In this document: positions 23,015 to 37,330 of the stretch, piece by piece
How positions within the stretch are numbered: the first letter of the stretch is position 1
How the letters are laid out: each line of letters opens with the position of its first letter
Made by a program: the position numbers and the translations under genes
Notes under the pieces: model-generated
The model's database searches: none
Seen by the model: the letters and a program-made list of their open reading frames with translations, nothing else
Told to the model about the DNA's origin: nothing
From: Perognathus longimembris pacificus
Taxonomy: Eukaryota; Chordata; Mammalia; Rodentia; Heteromyidae
Assembly: GCF_023159225.1 (NCBI RefSeq)
Contig: NC_063172.1
Span: forward strand, 34,999,332 to 35,063,331
Direction of reading: 5' to 3'
Length of the DNA: 64,000 nucleotides

Positions 23015-24577
23015 TGTGTTAGGAAAACCTTGTACTTGGATACAGAGAATATATCAACAGCTGTGACTATGCACATGTGCCAGAATGGTGATACTTGAGC
23101 AGATCTGACACTTGGCTATTTTTGACAATCATCTGTACTTTTTTTAAACTCTACTATCGGATGGGGTACCTCTTAATTTGTCCTGTAACATATTTTATTC
23201 ATTCATGTATGATAGCATACTCTATTCATATACTAATATATTTTAGCACTCTGGGAAGTTTTATATTTTAAAATAAGACATTGTATATTGGAGATTAAAA
23301 GAAGGGATGTTGTTTTATTTTGTAGTGATATCATCACTTTTTCAAAAAATTGACTAATTATTTATATAACAACTCTTGGGGGGTGGGTAGTACAAGTGTC
23401 AGAACTGGTTCCTGGTTGTCTCAGACTTGATGTAACAATTCTCAGATCTGGGGCCTTTTTACCTGAAATTGGGGATCCTTGGAAACAGATGTGCAGAAAC
23501 TGAGTTTATTCAGACACACCTATGCTTGGGGTGGGTAGGTGAAGGGAAAACTTACTTTATGGTTTTCTAGAAATAATTTGATATTAAAAAGTCACCCCTT
23601 CCTCTTTTTGGCTATTGACAGAATACTGTTACAAAATGAGCTCTGAAAAGCCAAGGAGGCATGCTTTGAAATGTAACTAGATTTAAACTATTAAAAATTT
23701 TAACTCACTATAAGGAAATGTCATTTCACTGCTTGTCACTTTTGTCACAAGTAGCTCCTTGTGTGAAGAGAAGGAAATGTTTTCTTAGTCTGGGATACCT
23801 TGAATATTATATTGTTGGGAGAAGGAGGTGACTCTAGGCTTTCTGAAACATGTATATTTTTATCAATCTTTGTATAATGTTATCAAGGAACATATGTTGA
23901 CCTACAAAATGCTTTCAGGACTGTTTCCTTAAAAGGACAGTAAGTGAGCACAGTCCCCATAGCCCAGAAATAGTGCTGTTCTTTCAGGAGATGGCTAGTA
24001 TTAGGTCAGACCACCCTTTCTCAATGGTCCTGCTCTCCAGATGTGCCGGGGACTTTTTTTTTTAAGTTCAAGTTTCCAAAAGGAAAAAAAAAAAAGGCTT
24101 GTTTTCAAAATCTGGTTTTACTTAAGACATCTCCATCCTGGAGTGCATTTCATAAATTGCCCACATATTTTTCTTAGCAGAGAACTTAACTGGCTGTAAT
24201 TTTTAACACATGGCCACATCATGTGATATTTTCAAAACACTTACACATAGCTTTAAGAAGGTCCCTGCAGAAATGATCCATCCTTTCACAGTCGGCCCAT
24301 TTTTTAACAGCATATCTGCATTTTCCATTTAGTAGAGCTATATATTATTAGCTTACATTTTTGGGTAGTAAAACAGTGCATTGCTGATTGTAAAACATGG
24401 ACTTTATTATCTGCTGAAAATTGATTTGGCATTTATAGCCACTGTGTACTAGACTGTTTTTCTGTTTTTAACATCAATACTCACAAGCGATGATTTGTGT
24501 AAAACACAGAGATGAAATTGCCATGTACATCCAAATGTTAGTGTCCCTTAGTAACTGAACATTTGGATAGTGCACCT

Positions 24578-24579
<2 letters not shown>

Positions 24580-24620
<41 letters not shown>

Positions 24621-24623
24621 TAT
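24580..24623 (+). repeat. (AT)n microsatellite
   Basis: AT alternation with one ACA interruption near 24615. Self-complementary, able to extrude as a cruciform. Confidence 0.95.
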
Positions 24624-25319
24624 TTAATAGATGCATCTAAATATTATTATGTAAGAATAAAAATACAACATTCTATCCACTGACTTTATTTTTCCTTGCA
24701 AGTTGGTTTGCCATCATGTTAGGCTGTTCGCTGTTTTAAACGAGCCTTATGCTAGCTATTGAAATAAAATTGTATAAGCTGTAAATATCCAATTATAAAT
24801 GCAGATCATGCATACATTACTTCTTTGTAGCAAATACTTAGAAGTTTCAAGTCCCATTCAAACCCTAGCACACCTCCTCTTTTCTGTTTAAAATTGTATT
24901 AAATTTTCTGTGCATTTGTTCTTTTAGTTTTGTGTATTTTAACTAATACCTGGAAACTATTACTGATTGGATCACCTTCCTTTCCATTTGATGGTGTCTG
25001 ATCTGTTGAAAAAGAGACCAGACAGTACTACTCTTTTTTAGATGTAATTCATAATTTCTAAACATTTCATAAGGGAACTAAATGTTTATTTCTATTTCCT
25101 AGGGTAAGCATTTACTTAGTGGGCATTAGATAGTGTAGAAATGTCTGTTGGCTGTCTAATCACTGCATGGATAGTTGATATTTGCAAAGACTCTGCTCTG
25201 ATTGTAATATTATGAACAGTCTTTTGAATCATCAGAGGAATAAATATGTTTTAGAACAGGATGTAAGCACCTCATATTTTGAAACTGAGGCTCATAGAGA
25301 TTCATCTCTATGCTATTCT

Positions 25320-25460
25320 TTTTAAATTTTTTTTTCTTATTTACTGTCAAAGTCATGTACAGAGACATTACAGTTTCATACATTAGGCCTTGGGTACATT
25401 TCTTGTACTGTTTGTTACCTCCTCCTTCATTCCCTCCTCCCCCTTCCCCCTTATGCTATT
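25320..25460 (-). mobile_element. L1 3'-end fragment
   Basis: On the + strand: 'tttactgtcaaagtcatgta', 'cagagacattacagtttcat', 'acatttcttgtactgtttgt', 'tacctcctccttcattccct'. This is the reverse complement of the L1 3' end seen on the + strand at 41280-41400 and related to the L1 at 55810. 5'-truncated. Confidence 0.7.
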
Positions 25461-26579
25461 CTTTAAAGAGCTCCACAGTCGACTTTCCTTTGCTTGGTGC
25501 TTCTAGAGTCTCAATGCACATTAAATCATATTAACCTATTATATATTAGGTACGTGATATATAACATCTACTTTTTCCCCTCTTCATCATTTATTATCTT
25601 TCCTCTTACTTCAAGAGAGGAAGAGCTATGTGTGATAAAAATTCTGCATTCATGATTACTTAGCCTATAGCAAATGTGCGCACAAAACATTTATTCTATA
25701 CTTATTTAAAATTAATTTAATTAATTCACTAATTTAATGAATTCAATTGCCACATAAATTAATTTTAATGGTAATTATTGAATGTTAAGCAGAACAAGAA
25801 AGTATCCTATGATGAACAAAAAGTTACACAAACAAGGAACTTCAGAAAGGAAACATTTGTAAACAGTTCAAAAGATGTCAAGTACCAGATAACTGTGATT
25901 GAATTCTTCCATGCCTTCGGGGGGTTATGGTTCCTGTTCCAGGTAGAGAGGGGGAGGAAAAAAAAAACAGATCTTGGTATGGGAATCCAGTAGAGGAACT
26001 CAGAGGTGCAGCACTTCTCTGTAGTACAAGTCAGACATATGGGATAAGAGTGGACAGAGAGCAAATCCAATGATTATTGCAAAACTTGTCTATCTCTCTC
26101 TACTTCTCTACTTGCTCCTGATTGAATCACAGTGTAACTTGACATATTTTTTTAGTTTGTGGCTTTTATACTAAGAATAGGAAATCCTTTTATTTTGTTT
26201 TTTTTTGTGTTTTTTAAAGTAAATTTTAATTTCTATGTGACAGTGGTTATATTATTTCTTGAAAGTAATTTGTGTATAGTTGCATTACTTTGATACCTAA
26301 ATATAGCTAATGGAAGAAGTCATTAAATTAAATGACTCATAACTGGAGAACAATAGGATTTCACACCTGACCAAGAAGCAGGTTTATCAGGGTAGCTTTC
26401 TCAGACAGCTGTTTGCATTAATTAATATTAATGTAAATGTACTTTCTGAGAATGTCTAGCTTTAATTATGTTTTTCAATCCATAGAGTTCCAATAAAAGG
26501 AATCAGGAAATCCTCTTAATCTCACAGGGAATATATAACTGCCATCTCTAAACAGAATAAATCTCTGATAGTATACAAA

Positions 26580-26775
26580 GAAGAGTCTTTTATTGAAAGC
26601 CTATATATACCAGGCCCTGGGCTAGGCTCTACATCTACTTTCTAATTCTCCTTACAACTCTGAAAATTTTTTGTCTCCAAATGATCTATTTGAAACCTGA
26701 AACCCAGATAAATGAAACAGTTTGTCCCCAGACTCATAGATATAGTTAAATGGCAAAGATGGGATTTCAATCTTT
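26580..26775 (+). mobile_element. MIR SINE
   Basis: MIR landmarks occur in order: 'attgaaagcctatatatacc aggccctgggctagg', 'tctaattctccttacaac', 'gaaacccagataaatgaaac', 'ttaaatggcaaagatgggat'. Diverged but long. Confidence 0.65.
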
Positions 26776-28754
26776 GATAAGGAGTGGATATATTATGGCT
26801 TAATGGGGGGATCTTTTGTAATGAAGGCTAGACTGAACATTTGAGGGGAAATGTTTTCATTTGAAGAATAGTAGCATAAAAGGTAGAGTTCTCTTGGCTA
26901 AGAAATACCATCAGAAAAACATTGGTTTTAATCATCAAGAATGATCTTGGTTAAAAACAAGTCAGGATTTTGGTTCTTCCCTATCAACTCCTACTCCTCT
27001 TGAAACAGTAAGTGGTCGAAATGGCATCAGTAATGTCATTATCTTGAAAATCCTAGTGTAATTAGTAAACTTGTCCATAACAAATATGTGGGTGGACAAA
27101 TGTCTCGCCCAGTTTTTGGCTTTTGAAATCTTCTGTTGATCAGAAGCTTAAATCGGCAATTTTTCTTAATATGTTTATGCAGTAGTAGAAAATTGGGAAG
27201 CAAAGGGTATAGTCAACACATTGGCAGACACAGTTGTTAAAAATTGTGTGTTAAAAAATAAACAAGTTAGCTGTCTAGTGGAAAGACTGCTGAGTATCTG
27301 TGTCTCTGCGTTGAGCACACTTAGACCCATACGCAGTGTTTACAGGCTGATTGTACTTCCTTTTCGGCTATTCCTGCAAAAAGGCAGAAGGACTTGCTTT
27401 GGGGATGTTTTCACAGGAAGTTTTCATTCTGTTGCCTGTTATTTCCTTTCTAAAGGCTAAGTGATTTGTGTAGCCTGGCTTGCTTTATTAGAGGAATTAT
27501 TTTTCTTTTGCATGCTTTATTATTAATACTATACAGAGTACTAGATACTCATGCAAGAATAGTCATGAATGTACCTGTAAGAACATGGTGCCCTGAAGAG
27601 TTTGCCTTTAAGAGCTATGTAATTAGGCAAGATGCTCTTTAGGAAGAAGGGGTCTGAGAGGGTGTCTGTGTTATGTGTTTATGGCTCTAACAAGAGTCTT
27701 AAAGAGATTGAAGAAATAAACAGCATTCTTAACAATCTGGAATGGCTTTGATGGGGGCACTGAACTACTTGGAACTTTGAGAAAGGCCATTGCTGTATTT
27801 CTCAGCAAATGGTTCCTTTTCATTGGAATTCTGTATGTTCTCAGGTCACTGACTCCCTCATAGTTATTGACTATAATCACCCTTAGATTATTGAAGGGGA
27901 AATGAATAGTTAAATGTGAGGTTCCTGGGTTAACAATTTATATATCAGCCTATTTGAAGTGTTTGACAGATATCCTGACAAGGAGGAGACTGGAAAGAAG
28001 GTACTTAATTTCCTGTGAGGCAGATGATGTATATAGAGGCAGTTTCTGAAGCTACTGACTTACAGTAGAGAGAGCAACACTTCACTTGAAATCTTGTTAA
28101 CATTTATTTTCCTCTTCTTTCTCTGGCTTTAATTATATTGGAATTGCTTCTAGATAAACTATATTAAAAGGATCAAAGTGAAGAGTTCTTTTTGTCTTAG
28201 AACACACTTATTAAACTTTGCATTTCATATTGTCATTCTTCTAGACTTCCCAGAGTAGTGTTAATTATTGGATAATAAAATATAGAAAGTGATAGAAATC
28301 AGAGTTGAAACTCAGCTTCTTACTTATCCAAAGGCTCTATATACCCATATTTGCTTGACAAGCATGAAGGGAATAAAAAGAAAAATCAATATATGCAAGA
28401 ACAATCAGTTTGTAAACCTTTTTCTGTTTCTTTTTTTTTCCCCCTTAAAGAATGTCATTGAAAGGGATGAACACTCTCTGATTGATATTATTTACCTGAG
28501 TTTCTGCTATCTGAGGAATATCTCTTAGTTTCCATCTTTATATTTTCATCAGTTTTAAAAGCTGCAAAACCTTTACTATCATATTAGTGTGGATAAGCCT
28601 TTTACTAAAATGTTTTGGGAACCTGAACCATTGTGTAAGACTTTCCACAGAACAGAAGAATATTTCTAAATTTAAGCCCTCCAATTGGTTGTGTTTATGT
28701 GCTTACACTTTTTTTTGCTTGCTGTATCGTTTTATTACACATATTTTTTTCTGA

Positions 28755-29015
28755 ATAGTTACTTATTTATTGTCAAAATGATATACAGAAGGGTTACAAT
28801 TTCATACATAAGGCAGTGGTTACATTTCTTGTACAATTTGTTATCTCCTCCATCATTCTCCCCTCCCCCCTCTCCCATTCCTTCTCTCCCCCATGAGTTG
28901 TTCAGTTGGTTTACCCCAAATGGTTTTGTAAGTATTGCTTTGGGAGTTGTTTGTCTTTTTATCCTTTGTCTCTTGATTTTCATAATTCCATATACTGGTA
29001 TTAGAACTGTGCTTA
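28755..29015 (-). mobile_element. L1 3'-end fragment
   Basis: Shares with 25320 and 40692 the + strand order 'ttattgtcaaaatgatatac', 'gttacaatttcatacataag', 'tacatttcttgtac', 'tgttatctcctccatcattc'. It also has the longer section ('gagttgttcagttggtttac', 'gtctttttatcctttgtctc') found at 40692. The 121-residue frame over it is antisense L1 3'UTR. Confidence 0.75.
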
Positions 29016-32000
29016 CACTTTTGCACTTATTGATCAATGCTTTTAAGTAGTCATGGTTTCCATACTTAGCTCTCTTCTTGATCAGTTTTTAAAGGCATGT
29101 TTTATCTTTCGCTTGGTGACTTTTTTCCCTGTGAACTAAAAGTGCATTTTGTTTCATAAGACCATCCATCACAAACACAGAATTTTGAGAGTGTTTGTGC
29201 TTAATAGTATGATCATGTACAAGTCTTAAAAGTAGACAGAAGTATTCTATCTTGCTTACTTCATAGGAAAATAACAATGATGTTACAGGGGCTTTGCATC
29301 TCAATTAGACCCAATAGACATACAAGAGGTTATTACAGGGAAGCAGTGATGGTCTCTTGACTTAAAAATAGGGGACAGTATTTGAGACTACACAAAAATA
29401 GACTGTTTTCTGAATCTTGTTGATGTTTGATGGGATTTTCTGTCTCCTTCTGTCAGCTGCCCACCTTTTCTCTATTTTTGTGTTTACCCTTTACCCATTC
29501 CAGTAATCTGCTAACTTGGAAGCCATGTAATCAAATTTAGAATAGTGAGACAGATAGCGAAAAGAGCCTGAAAAGCCTGCCTAGCTTTTTCAGGTATTAA
29601 CAAATGGTAGTTTTCAATTGTGGCAATAGTGTAGGTCATTGCCTGAGATTTCTTCTTCATTACTGGTTTTCTTTTCTGGGTAGGTGATGTTGTTAGGGAG
29701 AAGGATGCTGTGTCTGTTACATCTTTTATTTCAGTTTTGTGTTATTCTAAGAAAAAGATACATACTCTCTTATTCACTGTTTAAAAGAGAATTTTAAGCA
29801 TCATCAACTTTCCTTGATAAAACATACATTTACATTAAAATCTTGATTTCCCAGTTCTAATAATCCTATTCCAGGATACCTGGGAACCTGACATACAGTA
29901 GGCAATCAGCAGATGTTTGTTTGATGAAGTGGGTGAGGATGACTGGGATTCACAGGGATTTCAAAAGGAAACAAATAATATACAAAACATGATAATTTAT
30001 GAGAGGAAATATTAAGAAGTGAATCTTAAAAAAATTTTGGTAAGTTGTATTTCTCAGGTATTTCCTTTCAGAGTTAGAGGAAAAGAGAACTATTTATTTA
30101 TTTACTTATGCTTCTATACAGCTTTACTAGTGGCTCTTGTATTTTGGTAAATATTGCACATATGATAAGCCTGATTATTTATTGCGATTATATTTGCTAC
30201 AACTATAAAGCAACATACAACGCTTAAGTAGCATGTGTAGGATGAGCTAGTTAGGTTGACCAATGTGATGCCAGGTACAGATAAGAGAAAGAAGTATAAT
30301 TTGTATGCTTTTGTGTATCAGTTAGAAATTAAGTGACAAAGAGACCTTCCTGGCAAAATTACTGAAAATATAAATGAAGAACAGGGTTTGGGAAAGTATA
30401 TCTAATATTTTTGGAAGGCTGCCTCTACCTGTGATTTTCATGCAGTTGATGAGAATTTTTGTTTCTTTCTTATTGCCTGGTTGGAGCCTGAGGAAAGCTC
30501 CTCAATCTTCCATAAGGCTTACTGAAGAAGATTTTTTTGCAAAAGAAAAATATTAACTAAATATTTTTATCTTTTCAGTTACACAGAAAATTCAGCCAAC
30601 AGTTGTGTGTGTGTGTGTTTTTTTTTTCTGTATCAATAATCATGGAAGAGTAGCAATTTGATAGGCTGGTAAAATTTAAGTTTCCAGAGAAACTGCTTAA
30701 GATAATCCATTCAGTGCATGATACATTTTTTCTTTAAAAAATGTCATTTCTTATTTTAATGCTTTCTTTAAATATTTTTCCCTTTTATATTTAGTGCAAC
30801 ATTTACATTACACCCATTGAAAGGCTTAGGTTAAGATTTGCATTTAGAACGTATCACTGCCTAGTATACTTGAAAATTTATCTTGCTGGTTTAGCAAGTA
30901 TTTTGTAGGTATTTCTCAGAGTTCATGCCTCTTAAAAGGTCTTACAAGGTCAGTTTAGTTTATTAATTTAGTGTCTAATACAAGGATGCTGAATACTATA
31001 CAGATACTGATATTTTGTACAGATGCTTCCAGGGTTAAACATGGTAGGTTATGGTATAGATAAGATGCTCCTGGGTCTGGATCATGTCTAAAATTTTGGA
31101 GTTCATGGATGTACAGAATATAAATTCTCTGTCTCACTCCACAACTACTGAACCAGAAACTCTGGGATTATCCTAGTAATCATAGTTTGAAGCAACTCTC
31201 AGAGGCTTCTCAGGTATATTCAGGTTGGAGAACCAGTATGGTAGTTAATTAGTTTTTTTCTTTGTGTACTTGGGGGTGATACCATTTTTGTCATGAACAA
31301 AATAGTTGAGAAGCTACAAAAATAGAAATTAATGCAATTTATTGATTTTTAAATAATATATTAAAATAATAAAAATATGCAAATAGTGCATTTGTTCAGG
31401 GTCTTAGTTACTGGTGACATAGCCAGATGCTCATAGAGCTGCTCTGACAGAGATCATAAAGAGAAGTGCATACCAACTCAAAGGGTGGCTGCTGGTATGT
31501 TCTGAAAGTTATTTCTAAACCTGTGAGTCCACCTCAATGTGCACTTGGTATTTGCACTTGGCATTTGCTATGCTTTTGCCTCTGATTGAGGCCACCTTCT
31601 GATTATTCATAATTCTGTGAGTTTGACCAGTCCTCTATAGACACTGTGAGGTGGACCTTCTTTTCATAGCAAAATTGAGTACTCTGAAAAGTTCTGCAAA
31701 GCAAAAGTTTTCCTCTTCATTTTCTCTATTCAACATAAATAAATGTTCAGGATAATTAAAAAAATGGATTCTCCATTGCGCCTGGAGAAGATTTATTTCC
31801 TGTGTCTCCCAGATCTTCTGTTGTTCTCTTTTGTGCTGGCTAGGCCTTCAGTAAGCTCAGTCTGACACGCTTTGCGGCCTTTGCCTCCCGTGATAAAATA
31901 GATTGAAATGATTCCTGGCACCATCTGCTGAAGAGGAACAGCCCTGGAGGACTGTGCTTTGAGAAAAAGTGACTGAATGCTAAGAAATGTGGAAGTCTAG

Positions 32001-32286
32001 GGACACAGGCAGAGGATTTTTTTTTTTTTAAGAGCATGAACATTAATACATCTTCTTGAGGTTTGATGGGACATGTACTGCCTACTGCCCCATCTGGTGC
32101 TTATGATAGCATGGCATATTAGCATGCTGCAAGTTCATAATGTATTCAGGGGGAGGAAACAGCTCTTGCATACCAATTGAGGCATCCTCTCTTTTTCAGA
32201 ACTGCTTTTGAATTTCAATGATGTTTATATCTTCCAAGCCATGTCTGATCAGGGCATTTCCGCTCTGAGGAATAACATGAGTGAGT

Positions 32287-32290
<4 letters not shown>

Positions 32291-32330
<40 letters not shown>
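32291..32330 (+). repeat. (GT)n microsatellite
   Basis: Twenty uninterrupted GT units, continuing as GT/GC-rich alternating purine-pyrimidine to about 32380. Confidence 0.97.
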
Positions 32331-32334
<4 letters not shown>

Positions 32335-32429
32335 ATCTGTGTGTGCTTGCATGCACGTGCATGTGTGTGCACACATATGTTCTCTCTGAGTCTCCCATTA
32401 ATTCATCTTTCTCCCTTCTTTTCCCCTTA

Positions 32430-32695
32430 AAATTATCCTTTTATTTTCCCTACGAGAACTGAGGCTTGAACTCAGGGCATGGGTGCTGTCCCTTAGCTTT
32501 TCTTGTTTAAGTCTGCCAGTATACCACTTAAGCCACATAGTTCCACTTCTGGCATTTTTATTTTTGGTTAGTTGAAAGTACATGGGATAAGAGTCTCCTG
32601 GACTTGCCTGCTCTGGCTGGCTTCAAACCTCCATCCTCAGATTTCAGTTTCTTGTGTAGGTAGGATTACAGCTATGAGCCACCAGTGACCAGCAT
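32430..32695 (-). mobile_element. B1-composite SINE
   Basis: On the + strand, the reversed right module ('gaggcttgaactcagggcat', 'gggtgctgtccctta', 'ccacttaagccacatagttc') is followed by the reversed B1 half ('ctggcttcaaacctccatcc', 'taggattacagctatgagcc'). Confidence 0.75.
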
Positions 32696-32989
32696 AAGTT
32701 GTTTTTAAGATCCTGTGGGTCTGTGGCTTACATTTTTTCTCCTCTTGGAATCATATACAATTTTATTATTTTACATGTAAACCTGACACATTTTTGATAT
32801 AATTTTGTGGAATTAATAGTATAGAGGATAACAATAGGAGACTACTGTCTTCTTATAGTTAGGATGCTTTGTGAGGGTCAAACCCTATATCTAACTGTGG
32901 ATGTATCTCAATGATACCTAGAGTTTTGTGATCCTTTGAAAAAATATTTATTTATTGAGCTCACATGCTGAGTCAAAATCTAGAGAAGC

Positions 32990-33230
32990 TGAGGACCACA
33001 CTGTGAAAAAAGGTTGTGAGTCTCTCCTCTCAGGGCATTTGTATTTGAGTTGAGAGAAAACAAGAGAAACCAAGATTAATGAACAAGATAATTTCAGGTG
33101 GAACAAAACACAGTGGATTATGTGGGGAGCTCATTTAGAATGACTTGTCAAGGAAGACACTTATGGAGGTGAAACTTTTGCTGAGAATGACTTCGATAAT
33201 TTAAGGGCAGAGAAATAGTAGAACTATGGA
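32990..33230 (+). mobile_element. L2-like LINE relic
   Basis: 'ctcctctcagggcatttgta' and 'cttgtcaaggaagacactta tggaggtgaaacttttgctg' follow the L2 3' pattern of a 'gaagg..tcctggaggaggtgacatttgagctga' block. Weak; boundaries approximate. Confidence 0.4.
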
Positions 33231-33659
33231 GTTACAACCATGTTTGGTATTTTCAAAGGTTAGGGTCACTTGACCCAAGTTCAGGGACCAGTCCAGTGAT
33301 CAAAACTGGTGGTTATTCTGAAGGTGTCTGGAAACTGTCAGAGGGGAAGCTAGGAAGTGATGTGATTAAAATTGCCTTTGTGTCTCCATGTCTTGCACTT
33401 AGTAGGCATTTGTGTTGAAGTAAAAGGGTAAACCTTAAATCTATGGAGAGGCGTCTTGTTCAATTGACATCAGCATGGATTTTTAGAGTCAAGAACACAT
33501 TTCTTGGATTTTTGGCCCTACCATTTGTTTTACATTGGACTTTGAGCAGTTTTTTAACCTCTTTTAGCTTATACCTTTTCATCTATTGAAGAGGAAAACT
33601 GATACTTAAACAATGGCCTTATTGTGATAAAAATTAGGTAATTTCTTAAAAGACCTTGT

Positions 33660-33870
33660 ATAATGAGGCATCCAAGGCTCAGGCCTGTAATCCTATATGT
33701 GCTAGAGGCTAAATTTGAATGATTGTGGTTTAATGCTGGCTTGGGCAAGAAGCTCGTTAAATCTCAACTCCACCAATAAAAATATGGGTGAGTGATAGAC
33801 TCACTAAGCCATCCCAGCACTGCAGGAAGTATGAAGAGGAGGATTTTGATCCAGAGTGGCCTAGGGCAAA
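33660..33870 (+). mobile_element. B1-like SINE, decayed
   Basis: 'ggctcaggcctgtaatccta', 'tgctagaggctaaatttgaa', 'ttgtggtttaatgctggctt' and a poorly preserved second half fit a B1-derived element. Confidence 0.55.
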
Positions 33871-33904
33871 AGTGAGGTGCTATTTTTAAAATAAATAGTG
33901 AGAG

Positions 33905-33995
33905 CAAAAGAAGGTACATGGCTCAAGCAGTAGAGTACCTGCTTAGCAAGCACAAAATCCCGAGTACAAACACCCATACTGAAAAAAAATAAGAG
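33905..33995 (+). mobile_element. ID-like SINE fragment
   Basis: 'acatggctcaagcagtagag tacctgcttagcaagcac' followed by 'cccgagtacaaacaccc' and an A-rich tail has the A-box/B-box layout of a tRNA-derived ID element. Confidence 0.6.
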
Positions 33996-35734
33996 ACCCA
34001 GAATACTATTCAGCTCCTCACAGGCATATGATCAATCATCAATACACTGATCGTAAACATATGGTTTCAGAGAATATTTAAACAGTTAATGGTGTCTTGT
34101 TAAAAATTTCTTTCTAATATAATAATTCCTTCCCTCTTAAAATATTGTTGCTACCACATTGATATTCTGGTACTCTTAATTCTAAGGGAATTTTACCTAA
34201 CGGGAAAAATATCTCAAAGAATTCTATGGTGAATTCGTTGTCTAGTTAATAGTTTATTTTTTAAATTGCCTTATATCAAAATATGAATGAATTGGAAATG
34301 AATCTTAATGAACCTGAAATATCTTTACAATTAATAAACCAGAATTATATTTATATATTTTTCCAGAAGATATTTTTAATATTAAAGAAGCCAGAAGGAT
34401 TTGTGCAGTAAAAATTGTGGTTATGATTATGTGAAGGGTACCATAAGGAGTTTAAATCAATAAGTTTATAACTTTAATTATTAGTTACATAATTTTTAGT
34501 TATAAACCTTTTCACTGGTATTTTTTAGTCCACTCTAATGGAGCATGTAAGGAATTTCTTAGTGTTTTTTTTTACATGAATTGTGCACTTAATTGTAATG
34601 AATAATTGTTCAACTATTTTCATAGTCTGTAAAGTGATGCTTGCATTGTTATTATAACAGTAGGATTATGGGATTGAGATTGAGGAAAAGGTTTCTGGGT
34701 TCAATGTCTGAACAGAGTTTAAGTTACTCTTTTGTCCTAGGCATATAACTGAATTTTGTAGATAGAGTGTATTATGTATTTGTTTAAGGCTAGATTTTCT
34801 CTTTTCTTTTGTAGATTACTTTTTGTTTTTAACCCTCTTCAAAAATGTTCAGAAAAACAAATAATGCTTGAGGAATGTGGAGGAGAAGGAGGTAGCGTGG
34901 GTAATTCATGCAAGTTCAGTCAGCACTGAGGAGATTCTTGAAATGTTTTTTGGTGTTCACTGGAACTGTACAGAATTATTAGCATCTACATGTTATGTGA
35001 GAGCAGACTCAGTTGATGTTGTATTCTTGATGGAATGTAAGACAAAGAGAAGGATGGTGGAATGATTATAGCTGATTGGGAGGTGGGAATCCCAGTTTAA
35101 AGAAGACAGGAGGTTATAGGTGGCAAGGAGTTTATCTTAGTTGAGTGCCAGTTGGATTGTTAACAACACCATTGAGAATGGAGGTACACATAGCTTCAGG
35201 ATAATTTAGAAGGGATAATTACCAGTTAGCCTTGGTAAGTTTTATAGGCCTACCTTGGTATTATCCTTTATCTGTAGTTATTCTTCCTTCAAAATATCAC
35301 AAGCACATTGTGTTCATTTTCCAAGGAAGAAAAGAACTGGAGATTGTGTGAGATGTCAGTACAGTGTGGTACAACTCAAGTCTCATACTTCCTCATTAAA
35401 ATTTGCTTGACTTAGGTGATAGAATATTGTAAATCACACTCTTAGATTTTACTTTCTCATCTGTTAAGGGCAATGATCCTATCAAAGGCAATTTAGCCTC
35501 TAATTTAACCAGTTTCTCTTACCTGTTTTTCAGTCTCTTGTAGTGAAAACAGTCATCTCTCTCTAACACCTAAGAAAATTTTTTCTTCAAACATATTTGA
35601 AGATATATTATCTGTGCATGATGAAAAACACCTATAGTCACTGTTATTTGGAAGGAAGGAGTAGGAATATCACTATTGGAAGCCAGGCCAGGCAAAAAGG
35701 TAGCCATGCCCCTATATGAAAGACTGGCTGAGTA

Positions 35735-35935
35735 TGATGGTTCATGCTTCTGGTCTCAGCTACTCTGGAGGCAGAGAGGTTAGAGGATTGGGGTTTGAGT
35801 CTAAACCAGCAAATAACCCAATATAAAAAGCAAAGTAAGAAACAAACAACAAATAAACACCCCAGAGGGCTAGACTCATGGATCAGGTGGTAGAGTGCTT
35901 GCCTTCCATATTTTATCAGCAGTACTACAAAAATA
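35735..35935 (+). mobile_element. B1-like plus ID-like SINE composite, decayed
   Basis: A B1-like half ('gatggttcatgcttctggtc', 'actctggaggcagagaggtt') is followed by A-rich sequence and an ID-like half ('gatcaggtggtagagtgctt gccttcc'). A further B1-like scrap lies at about 35618-35720. Confidence 0.55.
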
Positions 35936-36884
35936 GATGGATGGAGACAGACTATTTATAAAAGATAAATGTATCTTTCTTCATTCATCTATACCTTCCT
36001 CTTTCCTTTCCTTTGCAATAGACTTTACCACAGAAATTATACTGTTGTTAGTATTTAAATGCATAACAAACTTTAGTAATTCCAAAATCATATTGCAAAT
36101 ACAGGGTCTTGACAATAATGTCAGACTTCCTCCCAGTTTAAAAGTGAAAGGAAATAAGGCACTACTTGCTGTTTATTGACGACTCATGCATTTTGAGGAA
36201 AATAGAAGTCCTTGAAGGTTCCAAAAACTAATGAATGTTCATTTAAGTCATCAAGAATCCTTGGAAGCATCTACATTTGAAGTTAGTTGTTTACTGAAAA
36301 TAGATCATTTGGGTTGCTTCATTTAGTGAACTAAAGATTTGGCAACATTTTTATAGCAGTATATATGGAACCCATAAAGAGGGTACCCCCTCTTTATCTG
36401 TTCCTTCTTGGTGATCAGTGAAATAGATGTTTTTGTTTTGTGGGGAGATCCTGGGGTTGAATCCAAATCCTATTCCAAGTCTGCTTCCATGCTAGGTACA
36501 GGCTCTATTACTGAGTTTCATTCCCAGTCTAGAGACTTAATGGGAAAGAATTATGTGGCAACTTCTCTTAAAGGACTACTTGGCTGTGCTTCCTTTCCAT
36601 TATAAACTCATGCAATTTAGACAGGTGTGCAGCAGATGCTGGAAGAAGTGGTGAGTAGTTTAAGTAGGAATGGCATCTTTTGTCTTAAAATAACCTAGGA
36701 AGCAATTTGGGCACGAAGTGTGTAAAGTCAAGGACTCTACTTTTATTCTTTTTGAAGGCCCTAGTACAGTGTAGGTGTCTTTTTGTTTTGTTTTATTTTG
36801 CTTTGACACATAATATGGGTGATGAATGTTTTCAGGAAAACACCAGTAACTCAGTTGCGATGGCTCTGTAATTCAAGTTGTAAT

Positions 36885-37330
36885 GAGTATTTATTGAGCT
36901 AGTGATGCATGCTGCACTTTCATAGCCACTGGACATGAGCCAGTGAGGAACACAGGTGAAACTCTTCATCCCACAGAAGTTATAGTGCACGTGATAGCAG
37001 AGGACAGAAGGCAGGGACAGGCAGTAAACTACAAACATAAAAGATCAGATAAAAGATCAGATCCTCTGGTATGTGAGATGATAATTACTCTACAAAACAA
37101 TCAGACAGGGTAAAGAGAGTCCTTATGATGTTGGGAAAGACACCAAGATGACGATTTTAGTTTGGATGGTTGAGATGGCCATCTTTGAGAAAGGACTTTT
37201 GAAAAGATATTTGTGGTGGTGGAAGAAGGGCCTGAGTGGCTACATTGGGGAAGAACTACTTTAGGCTGAAAGTAAACTAGAGTACATAGATTGAATGAAG
37301 AGGAAAGATGGAACCTCTTTTGCTATTGAG
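36885..37330 (+). mobile_element. L2 LINE 3'-end relic
   Basis: 'gagtatttattgagctagtg', 'gtgaggaacacaggtgaaac', 'atgatgttgggaaagacacc' and 'gaagggcctgagtggctaca' follow the order of the L2 3' region. Diverged. Confidence 0.5.

Noticed and set aside
28685..29050. 121-residue frame with a motif shared with frames at 25310, 40632 and 41233
   Set aside because: The shared peptide comes from L1 3'UTR sequence read in antisense (or from its complement).
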